Shown here in pieces: positions 45,877-55,112 of a DNA stretch of 64,000 bases. This stretch comes from Obesumbacterium proteus (GTDB lineage Bacteria > Pseudomonadota > Gammaproteobacteria > Enterobacterales > Enterobacteriaceae). The stretch covers positions 2,790,001 to 2,854,000 of the forward strand of contig NZ_CP014608.1 in the NCBI RefSeq assembly GCF_001586165.1, given 5' to 3'. Below the pieces are notes generated by a model. It saw only the letters and a program-made list of their open reading frames with translations, ran no database searches and was not told the origin of the DNA. Both the position numbers and the translations under genes were made by a program. How positions within the stretch are numbered: position 1 is the first letter of the stretch; every line of letters starts with the position of its first letter.

Positions 45877-46488
45877 ATGAAAAAGCTGTTATTAGCGTGC
45901 TGTTTAATGACTGGTTTTGCATCGACCGCCGCGCTGGCGACGCCAAGCAGCGATTTGCAGACTCGCCTGAATAAGGTCAACAGTTTCCATTCAAGCTTTA
46001 CTCAAACCGTAACAACGGCCGACGGCGCTGCGGTACAGCAGGGTGAAGGTGAATTATGGGTCAAACGTCCTAACCTGTTCAACTGGCACATGACCTCTCC
46101 CGATGAAAGCGTTTTAGTGTCCGATGGCAAAACTCTGTGGTTCTATAACCCGTTCGTTGAGCAGGTAACCGCGACTTGGCTAGATAGCGCGACCAGCAAT
46201 ACGCCATTTATGCTGATTACACGTAACGATGCGAAAGAGTGGAATCAGTACAATGTGAAACAAACCGGTGATACGTTTGATCTGACGCCGAAAAGCCAGA
46301 AAAATAATCTGAAGAAATTTACGATTAGCGTATCGCCAACGGGCACCATCAATAGCTTTACCGCCGTTGAACAAGACGGGCAAAGCAGCGCTTATAAACT
46401 GAAAAGCCAGCAAAGCGGCGTGGTTGATGCCAGCAAATTCCAGTTCACACCGCCTAAAGGCGTGACGGTGGACGATCAACGCCAATAG
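45877..46488 (+). CDS. lolA: LolA, periplasmic lipoprotein chaperone
   Basis: Carries lipoproteins from LolCDE to LolB, 203 residues (E. coli 203). Signal peptide MKKLLLACCLMTGFASTAALA, then the mature chain with FHSSFTQTV and GELWVKRPNLFNWHM, which includes the hydrophobic cavity residues. A 289-base gap with the ftsK terminator precedes it; an AT-rich stretch with TATTATATTG near 45757 may be its promoter. rarA follows after 30 bases. Confidence 0.96.
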   Translation: MKKLLLACCLMTGFASTAALATPSSDLQTRLNKVNSFHSSFTQTVTTADGAAVQQGEGELWVKRPNLFNWHMTSPDESVLVSDGKTLWFYNPFVEQVTATWLDSATSNTPFMLITRNDAKEWNQYNVKQTGDTFDLTPKSQKNNLKKFTISVSPTGTINSFTAVEQDGQSSAYKLKSQQSGVVDASKFQFTPPKGVTVDDQRQ

Positions 46489-46518
46489 CCAAACAAAATA
46501 GATGAATGGGAAAAGCCA

Positions 46519-47862
46519 GTGAGTAATCTGTCCCTCGACTTCTCGCAGAATGAATTTCAACCACTGGCCGCGCGTATGCGGCCAGAAACATTGAAGCAGT
46601 ATATCGGACAGCGTCATTTGCTGGCTGAGGGCAAGCCTCTGCCGCGTGCGATTGAGGCCGGACATCTGCATTCAATGATTTTGTGGGGGCCGCCAGGGAC
46701 AGGGAAAACCACGCTGGCTGAGCTGATTGGTCGCTATGGCAACGCCGACGTTGAGCGTATTTCGGCAGTCACTTCTGGGATCAAAGAGATCCGCGAAGCG
46801 ATTGAACGAGCGCGTAATAATCGTGATGCGGGCCGCCGAACCATCCTATTCGTAGATGAAGTTCACCGCTTTAACAAAAGTCAGCAAGACGCTTTCCTTC
46901 CGCACATCGAAGACGGCACCATTACGTTCATTGGTGCTACTACGGAAAACCCTTCATTTGAGCTCAATTCTGCGTTGCTTTCACGCGCCAGAGTCTACCT
47001 GCTCAAGGCGCTAACCAGCGAAGATATCGTTGAAGTGCTCAATCAAGCGATGGCCGATAAAGATCGCGGATACGGCGGACAAAATATTGTTTTGCCTGAT
47101 GACACGCGAGATATGATCGCCGAGCTGGTGGGTGGCGATGCCCGCCGAGCGTTGAATACGTTAGAAATGATGGCGGATATGGCGGAAGTGGACGCCAGCG
47201 GTCATCGTGTTTTAACTGCCAATCTGCTGAAGGAAGTGTCAGGTGAGCGCAGCGCGCGTTTTGATAATAAAGGCGATCGTTTTTACGACCTGATTTCGGC
47301 GCTGCATAAATCAGTGCGTGGCTCGTCACCGGATGCCGCGTTGTACTGGTATGCGCGTATTATCACCGCCGGTGGCGATCCGCTTTACGTTGCACGACGT
47401 TTGCTGGCGATTGCCTCAGAAGATGTGGGCAACGCCGACCCGCGCGGCATGCAGGTTGCGATTTCAGCATGGGACTGTTTTACCCGTGTAGGGCCTGCAG
47501 AAGGCGAGCGTGCGATTGCACAAGCCATTGTCTACTTAGCCTGTGCACCGAAAAGTAACGCCGTATATACCGCGTTTAAAGCCGCGGTGCGTGATGCCAA
47601 AGAGCGTCCTGACTATGATGTTCCCGATCATTTGCGTAATGCACCAACCAAACTCATGAAGGAAATGGGGCTGGGGGCTGAGTATCGTTATGCGCATGAT
47701 GAAACCAATGCTTACGCTGCGGGTGAAGTGTACTTCCCGCCTGAAATGTCACAAACCCGATATTATGTGCCTACTAACCGTGGTTTAGAGGGCAAAATTG
47801 GTGAAAAACTGGCATGGTTGGCTGAGCAGGATCAAAATAGCCCGACAAAACGCTACCGCTAA
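46519..47862 (+). CDS. rarA: RarA (MgsA), replication-associated recombination AAA+ ATPase
   Basis: Clamp-loader-like ATPase acting at stalled replication forks, 447 residues as in E. coli. N-terminal SSB-interacting segment MSNLSLDFSQ, Walker A GPPGTGKTT near residue 57, Walker B ILFVDEVHRF, sensor region GATTENPSFELN, and the C-terminal tetramerisation domain. The start is GTG at 46519. It follows lolA and precedes serS, as in E. coli. Confidence 0.96.
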   Translation: MSNLSLDFSQNEFQPLAARMRPETLKQYIGQRHLLAEGKPLPRAIEAGHLHSMILWGPPGTGKTTLAELIGRYGNADVERISAVTSGIKEIREAIERARNNRDAGRRTILFVDEVHRFNKSQQDAFLPHIEDGTITFIGATTENPSFELNSALLSRARVYLLKALTSEDIVEVLNQAMADKDRGYGGQNIVLPDDTRDMIAELVGGDARRALNTLEMMADMAEVDASGHRVLTANLLKEVSGERSARFDNKGDRFYDLISALHKSVRGSSPDAALYWYARIITAGGDPLYVARRLLAIASEDVGNADPRGMQVAISAWDCFTRVGPAEGERAIAQAIVYLACAPKSNAVYTAFKAAVRDAKERPDYDVPDHLRNAPTKLMKEMGLGAEYRYAHDETNAYAAGEVYFPPEMSQTRYYVPTNRGLEGKIGEKLAWLAEQDQNSPTKRYR

Positions 47863-47903
47863 TATTCCCATTGCGGTAAGGTTATCCCTGATAAAATACG
47901 CTT

Positions 47904-47930
47904 TACATTGAGCGCCTTGTGCTCAATGTA
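47904..47930 (+). other. Hairpin in the rarA-serS gap
   Basis: TACATTGAGC and GCTCAATGTA form a perfect 10-bp stem with a seven-base loop. No T-run follows, so it is not a usual terminator; it may stabilise rarA mRNA or act in the serS leader. Confidence 0.55.
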
Positions 47931-47970
47931 TTGCTCATTATAACTCCCTCAATATAATCACAGGATTAGC

Positions 47971-49263
47971 ATGCTAGATCCCAATCTACTGCGTAATGAG
48001 CTAGACGCAGTCGCCGAAAAGCTGGCTCGTCGAGGCTTTAAACTGGATGTTGACACTTTGCGTCAGCAGGAAGAACGCCGCAAAGTGCTGCAAGTTGAAA
48101 CTGAAAGCCTGCAAGCAGAGCGTAACTCGCGATCCAAATCCATCGGTGCGGCTAAAGCGCGTGGGGAAGATATTGAGCCACTGCGTCTTGAAGTCAACGA
48201 ATTGGGCGAAAAGCTGGATGCGGCCAAGTCCGAGCTGGATCAGTTGCTAAATGATATCCGCGATTTGGCGTTGTCCATTCCTAACATGCCAGATGATTCT
48301 GTGCCGGTAGGTAGAGACGAAAACGACAATCTGGAAGTTAGCCGCTGGGGCGAGCCTCGTCAGTATGATTTCGAAGTTCGCGATCACGTGACTCTGGGCG
48401 AAATGACTGGCGGGCTGGATTTTGCTGCCGCAGTTAAATTGACCGGTGCGCGTTTCGTGGTGATGAAAGGCCAAATGGCGCGTATGCACCGTGCATTGGC
48501 TCAGTTCATGCTTGATCTGCACACCGAACAGCATGGTTACCTCGAAACTTACGTTCCTTACTTGGTTAACCATGACACGCTGTACGGTACGGGTCAGTTG
48601 CCTAAATTCGGTGGCGATCTGTTCCACACGCGCCCACTGGAAGAAGAAGCCGATTCCAGCAGCTATGCGCTGATCCCAACGGCAGAAGTTCCCGTTACCA
48701 ACTTGGTGCGTGGCGAAATTCTGGAAGAAGAATCTCTGCCGCTGAAAATGACTGCACATACGCCATGTTTCCGCTCTGAAGCGGGTTCTTATGGTCGTGA
48801 TACACGCGGTCTGATCCGTATGCACCAGTTTGATAAAGTTGAGCTGGTTCAGATTGTTCGCCCAGAAGATTCAATGGATGCTCTGGAAGAACTGACTGGT
48901 CACGCCGAGAAAGTGTTGCAGCTGCTGAATCTGCCATACCGCAAAGTGCTGTTGTGCACCGGTGATATGGGCTTTGGCTCAAGCAAAACCTACGATTTGG
49001 AAGTTTGGGTTCCTGCGCAGAACACTTACCGCGAAATCTCTTCATGTTCAAACATGTGGGACTTCCAAGCACGTCGTATGCAGGCTCGCTGCCGTAACAA
49101 GACCGACAAAAAACCACGTTTGGTGCATACACTGAACGGTTCTGGTTTAGCTGTGGGTCGTACTCTGGTTGCTGTATTAGAAAACTATCAGCAAGCTGAT
49201 GGTCGCATTCAGGTACCAGAAGTTCTGCGTCCGTATATGAACGGTTTAGAATATATTGGTTAA
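47971..49263 (+). CDS. serS: Seryl-tRNA synthetase
   Basis: Charges tRNA-Ser and tRNA-Sec, 430 residues as in E. coli. N-terminal coiled-coil arm (residues about 28-105, heptad-rich EERRKVLQVETESLQAERN) that grips the tRNA variable arm, then the class II core with motif 2 (FRSEAGSYGRDTRGLIRMHQF, split for description) and motif 3 (NGSGLAVGRTLVAVLENYQ). Terminator at 49283-49306. Confidence 0.97.
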   Translation: MLDPNLLRNELDAVAEKLARRGFKLDVDTLRQQEERRKVLQVETESLQAERNSRSKSIGAAKARGEDIEPLRLEVNELGEKLDAAKSELDQLLNDIRDLALSIPNMPDDSVPVGRDENDNLEVSRWGEPRQYDFEVRDHVTLGEMTGGLDFAAAVKLTGARFVVMKGQMARMHRALAQFMLDLHTEQHGYLETYVPYLVNHDTLYGTGQLPKFGGDLFHTRPLEEEADSSSYALIPTAEVPVTNLVRGEILEEESLPLKMTAHTPCFRSEAGSYGRDTRGLIRMHQFDKVELVQIVRPEDSMDALEELTGHAEKVLQLLNLPYRKVLLCTGDMGFGSSKTYDLEVWVPAQNTYREISSCSNMWDFQARRMQARCRNKTDKKPRLVHTLNGSGLAVGRTLVAVLENYQQADGRIQVPEVLRPYMNGLEYIG

Positions 49264-49282
49264 TTCCTAATATGTTTAATAA

Positions 49283-49306
49283 AAGCGCCTACGGGCGCTT
49301 TTTTCA
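49283..49306 (+). terminator. Terminator after serS
   Basis: AAAAGCGCC pairs with GGCGCTTTT around a short TACG loop and ends in six T residues. Confidence 0.92.
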
Positions 49307-49481
49307 TTTATAAACTCAAATATAAATTCAGATCCTATTTTTAATATTGTTGCGGCTGTATTAATTCAGTTTAAAAGTATTTAAGTTGACTGATAGCTAT
49401 TCTCAATCGTAAGTTTTTGATTTTGATAAGTTGCTAATTGCATCACATAAACCGCTTGCGGCCTGCTTGCGCGTGCCTTTA

Positions 49482-49529
49482 TTGACATCAAACAATATGA
49501 GTTACTCCCAAAGAAGTATTATCCATTTG
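49482..49529 (+). promoter_or_regulatory. Candidate FNR-activated promoter of dmsABCD
   Basis: TTGACATCAAACAA at 49482-49495 agrees with FNR consensus TTGATnnnnATCAA at eight of ten positions. A TATTAT -10 box at 49517-49522 would place the start at about 49529, with the FNR site centred near -41, the class II activation geometry. The resulting leader to dmsA is about 215 bases. The remaining sequence of this 481-base gap is AT-rich and shows no gene. Confidence 0.65.
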
Positions 49530-49744
49530 AGAAAGTGGACGCTGATATTTAATGACCTTCCATTCCATATCATTTCATTCTAATTAATTGCGAGTTGACT
49601 ATTTTCCTTAGTGTTTTGAGCACACGCTGGATGTTCAATTACGTAATAGGCCACTTTCTTTTTTGCTGACTAAAAAACGCTGACTTTTGTCTGCGCTTTT
49701 GCGGTCACATTTTTGATTTTGAAAGCAAACTGAGTGGGTATTGT

Positions 49745-52189
49745 ATGAAAAATACGAAAGAGACAGGCTTATTGTCTGCGCAGGTAAGCCGCCGCAAACT
49801 GGTAAAATCCAGTGCCATTGGCGGTTTAGTTGCGGCAAGCGGTGGATTATCTTTGCCATTTGCCCGCAAGGCAGTAGCCCAATCAAACACAGCATCTGCT
49901 AACACCAATGAAAAAGTTATCTGGAGCGCATGCACCGTAAACTGCGGCAGCCGTTGCCCATTACGCATGCACGTTGTGGATGGCGAAATTAAGTATGTTG
50001 AAACCGACAATACCGGTGATGATAACTACGAAGGTCTGCATCAGGTACGTGCCTGCCTGCGTGGACGATCAATGCGTCGTCGCGTTTATAACGCCGACCG
50101 TTTGAAATATCCGATGAAGCGCGTTGGCGCACGCGGTGAAGGCAAGTTCAAGCGTATTAGCTGGGAAGAAGCCTTCGATACCATCGCGGCGAGCATGCAG
50201 CACATCATCAAAGATTATGGCAATGAAGCCATTTACCTCAACTATGGCACAGGGACGCTGGGCGGCACCATGACTCGCTCATGGCCACCAGGATCAACGC
50301 TGATTGCCCGTCTGATGAACTGCTGCGGTGGCTATCTGAATCATTATGGCGACTACAGCACGGCGCAAATAGCCGAAGGGTTAAATTACACCTACGGTGG
50401 TTGGGCCGATGGCAACAGCCCGTCGGATATTGAAAACAGCAAACTAGTGGTGCTGTTTGGTAATAACCCTGGCGAAACGCGAATGAGCGGCGGCGGGGTG
50501 ACTTACTATCTGGAACAGGCGCGTCAGAAATCTGATGCGCGGATGATCATCATCGATCCACGTTATAACGATACGGGCGCTGGCCGTGAAGATGAGTGGG
50601 TACCGATTCGTCCAGGCACTGATGCGGCGTTGGCCTCGGCGCTAGCCTATGTGATGATCAAAGAAGATTTAGTTGATCAGCCATTCCTCGATAAATATTG
50701 CGTTGGCTATGATGAAAAAACCATGCCAGCCGGTGCGCCAGCCAACGGTCACTACAAAGCCTACATCCTAGGTGAAGGTGCCGATGGCATTGCTAAAACG
50801 CCTGCGTGGGCTTCAGCGATCACCGGCATTCCAGCCGATAAAATTATTAAACTCGGTCGTGAAATCGGTGCCGCAAAACCTGCGTATATCTCACAAGGCT
50901 GGGGGCCACAGCGCCACTCAAACGGTGAATTAGCCTCACGCGCTATTTCTATGCTGGCAATCCTGACGGGTAACGTCGGAATCAACGGCGGAAATAGCGG
51001 TGCGCGCGAAGGCTCCTACTCGCTTGATTTCGTGCGTATGCCAACGTTTGAAAACCCGATTCAGACCAGTATTTCTATGTTCTTATGGACCGATGCCATT
51101 GTGCGCGGCCCTGAAATGACGGCGAAACGCGATGGTGTGCGTGGCAAAGATAAGCTGGATGTGCCGATCAAAATGATCTGGAACTACGCAGGCAACTGCT
51201 TGGTAAACCAGCACTCTGAAATCAACCGCACGCATGAAATTCTGCAAGACGATAAGCAGTGCGAAATGATTGTGGTGATCGATAACCACATGACCGCCTC
51301 GGCGAAGTATGCCGATATTTTATTGCCAGACTGTACGGCATCAGAGCAGATAGATTTTTGCTTGGATGCGTCTGCGGGCAACATGTCATACGTTATTTTT
51401 GCCGATCAGGTGATTAAGCCTCGTTTTGAATGCAAAAACATTTACGAGATGACCAGTGAATTGGCGAAGCGCATGGGCGTGGAGGCGCAGTTCACCGAAG
51501 GACGCAATCAGGAAGAGTGGCTACGTCATCTGTACAAACAGTCTCAGCAAGCCATGCCGGGCCTGCCGTCGTTTGAAGAGTTCCGTCAACAAGGAATCTA
51601 TAAGCAGCGCGATCCTGAAGGGCACCATGTGGCCTACAAAGCGTTCCGTGAAGATCCGGCTGCTAATCCGTTAACCACACCATCAGGCAAAATCGAGATT
51701 TACTCTGCGCAATTGGCTGAAAAGGCGGCGACATGGGAATTAGCCAAGGATGATGTTATCGATCCTCTGCCAATCTACAGCGCCGGTTTTGAAAGCTATG
51801 AAGATCCGATGGTTGAGAAATTCCCTCTGCAACTGACGGGGTTCCACTACAAAGCGCGTGCGCATTCTACCTATGGCAACGTTGATCTGTTGAAAGCCGC
51901 ATGTCGTCAAGAGATGTGGATTAACCCGATGGATGCGAAAAAACGCGGCATCACCAACGGCGATATCGTGCGTATTTTCAACGATCGCGGTGAAGTTCGT
52001 ATCAACGCTAAGGTGACACCTCGCATGATGCCGGGCGTTGTCGCACTGGGTGAGGGGGCATGGTATAGCCCTGACGCAAACCGCGTCGATCATGCAGGCT
52101 CAATCAACGTGCTGACTACCCAGCGCCCATCGCCGCTGGCGAAAGGGAATCCGTCACATTCGAATCTTGTTCAAGTCACCAAGGCATAA
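49745..52189 (+). CDS. dmsA: Anaerobic dimethyl sulfoxide reductase chain A (DmsA)
   Basis: Catalytic molybdenum bis-MGD subunit, 814 residues (E. coli DmsA 814). A twin-arginine signal (S15 R16 R17 K18) and cleavage after AVAQ send the folded enzyme through Tat. The [4Fe-4S] ligands include C63, C67 and C71 (CTVNCGSRC) plus a later Cys in RACLRGRSMRRR. Mo-cofactor segments such as FGNNPGETRMSGGG and QGWGPQRHSNGE are conserved. It is first in a five-gene operon, dmsABCD plus a NapF-like gene. Confidence 0.95.
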   Translation: MKNTKETGLLSAQVSRRKLVKSSAIGGLVAASGGLSLPFARKAVAQSNTASANTNEKVIWSACTVNCGSRCPLRMHVVDGEIKYVETDNTGDDNYEGLHQVRACLRGRSMRRRVYNADRLKYPMKRVGARGEGKFKRISWEEAFDTIAASMQHIIKDYGNEAIYLNYGTGTLGGTMTRSWPPGSTLIARLMNCCGGYLNHYGDYSTAQIAEGLNYTYGGWADGNSPSDIENSKLVVLFGNNPGETRMSGGGVTYYLEQARQKSDARMIIIDPRYNDTGAGREDEWVPIRPGTDAALASALAYVMIKEDLVDQPFLDKYCVGYDEKTMPAGAPANGHYKAYILGEGADGIAKTPAWASAITGIPADKIIKLGREIGAAKPAYISQGWGPQRHSNGELASRAISMLAILTGNVGINGGNSGAREGSYSLDFVRMPTFENPIQTSISMFLWTDAIVRGPEMTAKRDGVRGKDKLDVPIKMIWNYAGNCLVNQHSEINRTHEILQDDKQCEMIVVIDNHMTASAKYADILLPDCTASEQIDFCLDASAGNMSYVIFADQVIKPRFECKNIYEMTSELAKRMGVEAQFTEGRNQEEWLRHLYKQSQQAMPGLPSFEEFRQQGIYKQRDPEGHHVAYKAFREDPAANPLTTPSGKIEIYSAQLAEKAATWELAKDDVIDPLPIYSAGFESYEDPMVEKFPLQLTGFHYKARAHSTYGNVDLLKAACRQEMWINPMDAKKRGITNGDIVRIFNDRGEVRINAKVTPRMMPGVVALGEGAWYSPDANRVDHAGSINVLTTQRPSPLAKGNPSHSNLVQVTKA

Positions 52190-52199
52190 GGAGTAGCTG

Positions 52200-52820
52200 A
52201 TGACAACGCAATACGGCTTTTATATCGACTCTAGTCGTTGCACCGGCTGCAAAACCTGCGAGCTGGCCTGCAAAGATTTTAAAAATTTAACGCCTGATGT
52301 GAGTTTCCGCCGCATTTATGAATATGCCGGTGGTGATTGGCAAGAGGATAACGGTGTTTATCACCAAAACGTGTTTGCTTATTACCTGTCAATTTCGTGT
52401 AACCACTGTAGCGATCCGGCTTGTACCAAGGTGTGTCCAAGCGGTGCGATGCATAAGCGCGAGAAAGATGGCTTTGTGGTCGTCAACGAAGAAGTGTGCA
52501 TCGGTTGTCGTTATTGCCATATGGCCTGTCCGTATGGCGCTCCTCAATACAATGAGGAGAAAGGGCATATGACCAAGTGTGATGGCTGCTACGAGCGAGT
52601 AGAAGCCGGTAAAAAACCGATCTGCGTTGAGTCTTGCCCGCTGCGTGCGCTGGACTTAGCGCCTATCGAGGAGCTACGTGCCAAATACGGTGATTTAGCT
52701 GAAATTGCGCCGCTTCCAGCTGCGCACTTTACGAAGCCGAATATCGTATTAAAACCTAACGCCAACAGCCGTCCGGTCGGAGATACCACCGGTTATCTGG
52801 CAAATCCGAAGGAGGTCTGA
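52200..52820 (+). CDS. dmsB: DMSO reductase iron-sulfur subunit B (DmsB)
   Basis: Electron-transfer subunit with four [4Fe-4S] clusters, 206 residues (E. coli 205). Cys groups appear in CTGCKTCELAC, CNHCSDPACTKVCPSG, CIGCRYCHMACPYG and CDGCYERVEAGKKPICVESCP, typical of the DmsB/NrfC family. It links DmsC menaquinol oxidation to DmsA. Starts ten bases after dmsA; dmsC starts one base after it. Confidence 0.96.
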   Translation: MTTQYGFYIDSSRCTGCKTCELACKDFKNLTPDVSFRRIYEYAGGDWQEDNGVYHQNVFAYYLSISCNHCSDPACTKVCPSGAMHKREKDGFVVVNEEVCIGCRYCHMACPYGAPQYNEEKGHMTKCDGCYERVEAGKKPICVESCPLRALDLAPIEELRAKYGDLAEIAPLPAAHFTKPNIVLKPNANSRPVGDTTGYLANPKEV

Positions 52821-52821
52821 G

Positions 52822-53682
52822 ATGGGTATGGGATGGCATGAATGGCCGTTAATGATTTTTACGGTCTTAGGGCAGTGTGTTGTCGGTGGCTTCATTGTGC
52901 TGGCGCTGGCATTAATATCTGGACGTTTAGATAACGATCGCACGCGACGCGTTCATCTGAGTATGTTTTTTCTCTGGGTACTGATGGGGATCGGCTTTAT
53001 CGCCTCGGTGATGCATTTGGGCTCGCCAATGAGGGCGTTCAATTCGCTTAATCGTATCGGTGAATCCGCTCTGAGTAACGAAATTGCCAGTGGCTCGGTA
53101 TTTTTTGCCGTTGGCGGTATCTACTGGCTTTTGGCGGTATTAAACAAAATGCCTGCAGCGCTGGGTAAGCTTTGGCTTGCTGTGACCATGGTGTTAGGCC
53201 TGTTATTTGTTTACGCCATGTGCCGTGTGTACCAGATCGATACCGTACCTACGTGGCATAACGGCTACACCACGCTGGGCTTCGTACTGACGATGTTTAT
53301 CGGTGGGCCATTGCTGGGCTTCTTGCTGCTGAGAGCTGCCGGAGTGTGCGGCTGTGCAATGCGTATTTTGCCCGTTGTTAGCGTGTTGGCAGTGCTTATC
53401 AGCGTTGCCTCTGTAGCGATGCAGGGTTTTGGCTTGGCTGAGATTCATAGCTCAGTCCAACAGGCTTCTGCGCTTATTCCATCGTTTGGTGCGTTGCTGG
53501 CATGGCGTTTGGCGCTGCTAGTGCTTGGACTAGGCTGCTGGATTTGCCCAATGATCAAAGGCAGAGCCCCATCTGTTGCCTGGCTGGTGATTGGTTTCTT
53601 ACTGGTTGTCGCCGGTGAGCTGATTGGTCGCGGCATGTTCTACGGTTTACATATGACCGTGGGTATGGCAATCGCAGGATAA
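52822..53682 (+). CDS. dmsC: DMSO reductase membrane anchor subunit C (DmsC)
   Basis: Menaquinol-oxidising membrane anchor, 286 residues (E. coli DmsC 287), with about eight hydrophobic helices. N-terminus MGMGWHEWPLMIFTVLGQ contains the usual Glu/Trp pattern before the first helix, and HLGSPMRAFNSLNRIGESALSNE is the conserved loop. The next gene follows after 112 bases containing a strong hairpin. Confidence 0.95.
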   Translation: MGMGWHEWPLMIFTVLGQCVVGGFIVLALALISGRLDNDRTRRVHLSMFFLWVLMGIGFIASVMHLGSPMRAFNSLNRIGESALSNEIASGSVFFAVGGIYWLLAVLNKMPAALGKLWLAVTMVLGLLFVYAMCRVYQIDTVPTWHNGYTTLGFVLTMFIGGPLLGFLLLRAAGVCGCAMRILPVVSVLAVLISVASVAMQGFGLAEIHSSVQQASALIPSFGALLAWRLALLVLGLGCWICPMIKGRAPSVAWLVIGFLLVVAGELIGRGMFYGLHMTVGMAIAG

Positions 53683-53697
53683 ATGCGATTATCGCGG

Positions 53698-53722
53698 AGT
53701 GGGGCTCAGATCGAGCCCCACT
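53698..53722 (+). terminator. Strong hairpin between dmsC and dmsD
   Basis: AGTGGGGCTC pairs with GAGCCCCACT around loop AGATC. It lacks a T-run (ATCCGTC follows), so it is more likely an attenuating or mRNA-protecting hairpin that lowers chaperone levels relative to DmsABC. Confidence 0.6.
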
Positions 53723-53794
53723 ATCCGTCAACTCACATCGGCTATGTTATTAGCACTGTTATTCGCATCGCGACAAAATTGATTTGGTATCCTC

Positions 53795-54409
53795 ATGCTA
53801 CAACCACAACAGCTTCAAGATATTGCCATTTCGGCCCGCTCGCTAGGGGCGCTTTTTTATTACTCCCCAGAAAGTGAAGCCTGTACGCCGCTGGTGGAAA
53901 TCTTTACTTCATCTGAATGGTGTAGTGAATGGCCGTATGGCTCGGAAGTACAGTTAACGGAATGTATGGCTCAGTTGACGACTGCGACGAATGAATCTCT
54001 GGAAGATGCGTACCAGCGTTTGTTTATCGGGCCACATGCGCTACCGGCTCCCCCTTGGGGCTCGGTTTATCTGGATAAAGAGAGCGTTCTCTTTGGTGAT
54101 TCAACGCTGGCGCTACGTCAGTGGATGCGCCAGCATCATATTGAAGGGCAGAGCGAGCAAAAGGAGCCGGAAGATCAGTTTGGTTTAATGCTGATGATGG
54201 CTGCATGGCTTGCTGAGACACAGCCTCAGGCGCTCGGCGAGTTTTTATCTGTTCACCTGTTGCCATGGAGCTCACGCTATTTGACGCTCATGATACAGGA
54301 CGCTCAACATCCGTTTTATCAAGGGTTAGCAGAGCTTGCGATGTTAACTTTGGCAAGTTGGCAGCAACAGTTAGCGATTATGCCTGCCGCGTGTGAGCTT
54401 TATCGCTAA
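53795..54409 (+). CDS. dmsD: DmsD, Tat-dependent redox enzyme maturation chaperone
   Basis: TorD/DmsD family chaperone, 204 residues as in E. coli DmsD. Signature segments: RSLGALFYYSPES, QRLFIGPHALPAPPWGSVYLDKESVLFGDSTL, EPEDQFG and HPFYQGLAELA. It binds the twin-arginine signal of DmsA until the Mo cofactor is inserted. In E. coli K-12, dmsD sits with ynfEFGH rather than with dmsABC; here it belongs to the dms operon itself. Confidence 0.94.
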   Translation: MLQPQQLQDIAISARSLGALFYYSPESEACTPLVEIFTSSEWCSEWPYGSEVQLTECMAQLTTATNESLEDAYQRLFIGPHALPAPPWGSVYLDKESVLFGDSTLALRQWMRQHHIEGQSEQKEPEDQFGLMLMMAAWLAETQPQALGEFLSVHLLPWSSRYLTLMIQDAQHPFYQGLAELAMLTLASWQQQLAIMPAACELYR

Positions 54410-54996
54410 TGAGTGAGCAAAAGGATCAAGACTACTACCGCGCTTGGATGTCTCATCGTACCGTTAGCCGCCGCGGGCTTTTCCGTGGCTTGCTAGGGGC
54501 CGGTAAACAGGCTCAGTTGCAGGTTGCACAAGAAACGGTGCAACGCGCTGTGGGTCGGCCGCCGCAGGCGGTAGCGGAAAGTCTTTTTCTGGCATTATGT
54601 ACAGCATGTGGGGAGTGCGTGGGTGCATGTCCCTACGGCTTAATTGAAATTAAAGATGGTGCGGCGGCCGTACAGATTGATTTTTCATCCTGTGATACCG
54701 CTAAGTGCAACTATTGTACTGCGGCGTGCAAAACGGGAGCGCTGTCTCCGTTAATTCCTTCAGATACGGCATTAAGGCCAGTTGTCGCCAAAGGCTGCAT
54801 TGGGCGAGGAAATGATGACTGCCGTTTGTGTGTTCGTGCGTGTCCTTCACAGGCGATAAAGTTTGACGAAGCCGACCAGCCAAGCTTTGACGAGGCCCGC
54901 TGTGACGGCTGCGGCCAGTGTAAAACGGCCTGTTATCATGGACATATTTTGCTGGTAGCAGGAAGTCCAAAATTAGCCAGTTTGTCAGAAAAATAA
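54409..54996 (+). CDS. NapF-like ferredoxin-type protein
   Basis: A 195-residue cytoplasmic iron-sulfur protein with a NapF-like layout: an N-terminal SRRGLFRGLLG twin-arginine-like motif without a hydrophobic export segment, then four Cys clusters, CTACGECVGAC, CDTAKCNYCTAAC, CIGRGNDDCRLCVRAC and CDGCGQCKTAC. E. coli NapF is shorter (164 aa) and helps mature the nitrate reductase NapA. Its start overlaps the dmsD stop by one base (TAATG), so it is probably a DmsA maturation factor here; that role is inferred. Confidence 0.88.
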   Translation: MSEQKDQDYYRAWMSHRTVSRRGLFRGLLGAGKQAQLQVAQETVQRAVGRPPQAVAESLFLALCTACGECVGACPYGLIEIKDGAAAVQIDFSSCDTAKCNYCTAACKTGALSPLIPSDTALRPVVAKGCIGRGNDDCRLCVRACPSQAIKFDEADQPSFDEARCDGCGQCKTACYHGHILLVAGSPKLASLSEK

Positions 54997-55112
54997 ATTT
55001 CTCCGCCTAAGTATTAACAAATCGTGCTATGTCTAATCTATGGGCGATTGACTTTTAATTCACCAGTGGCATGATGCCGCCACTTCTCAATGCGGTTCGG
55101 TTTTAAATTCAC

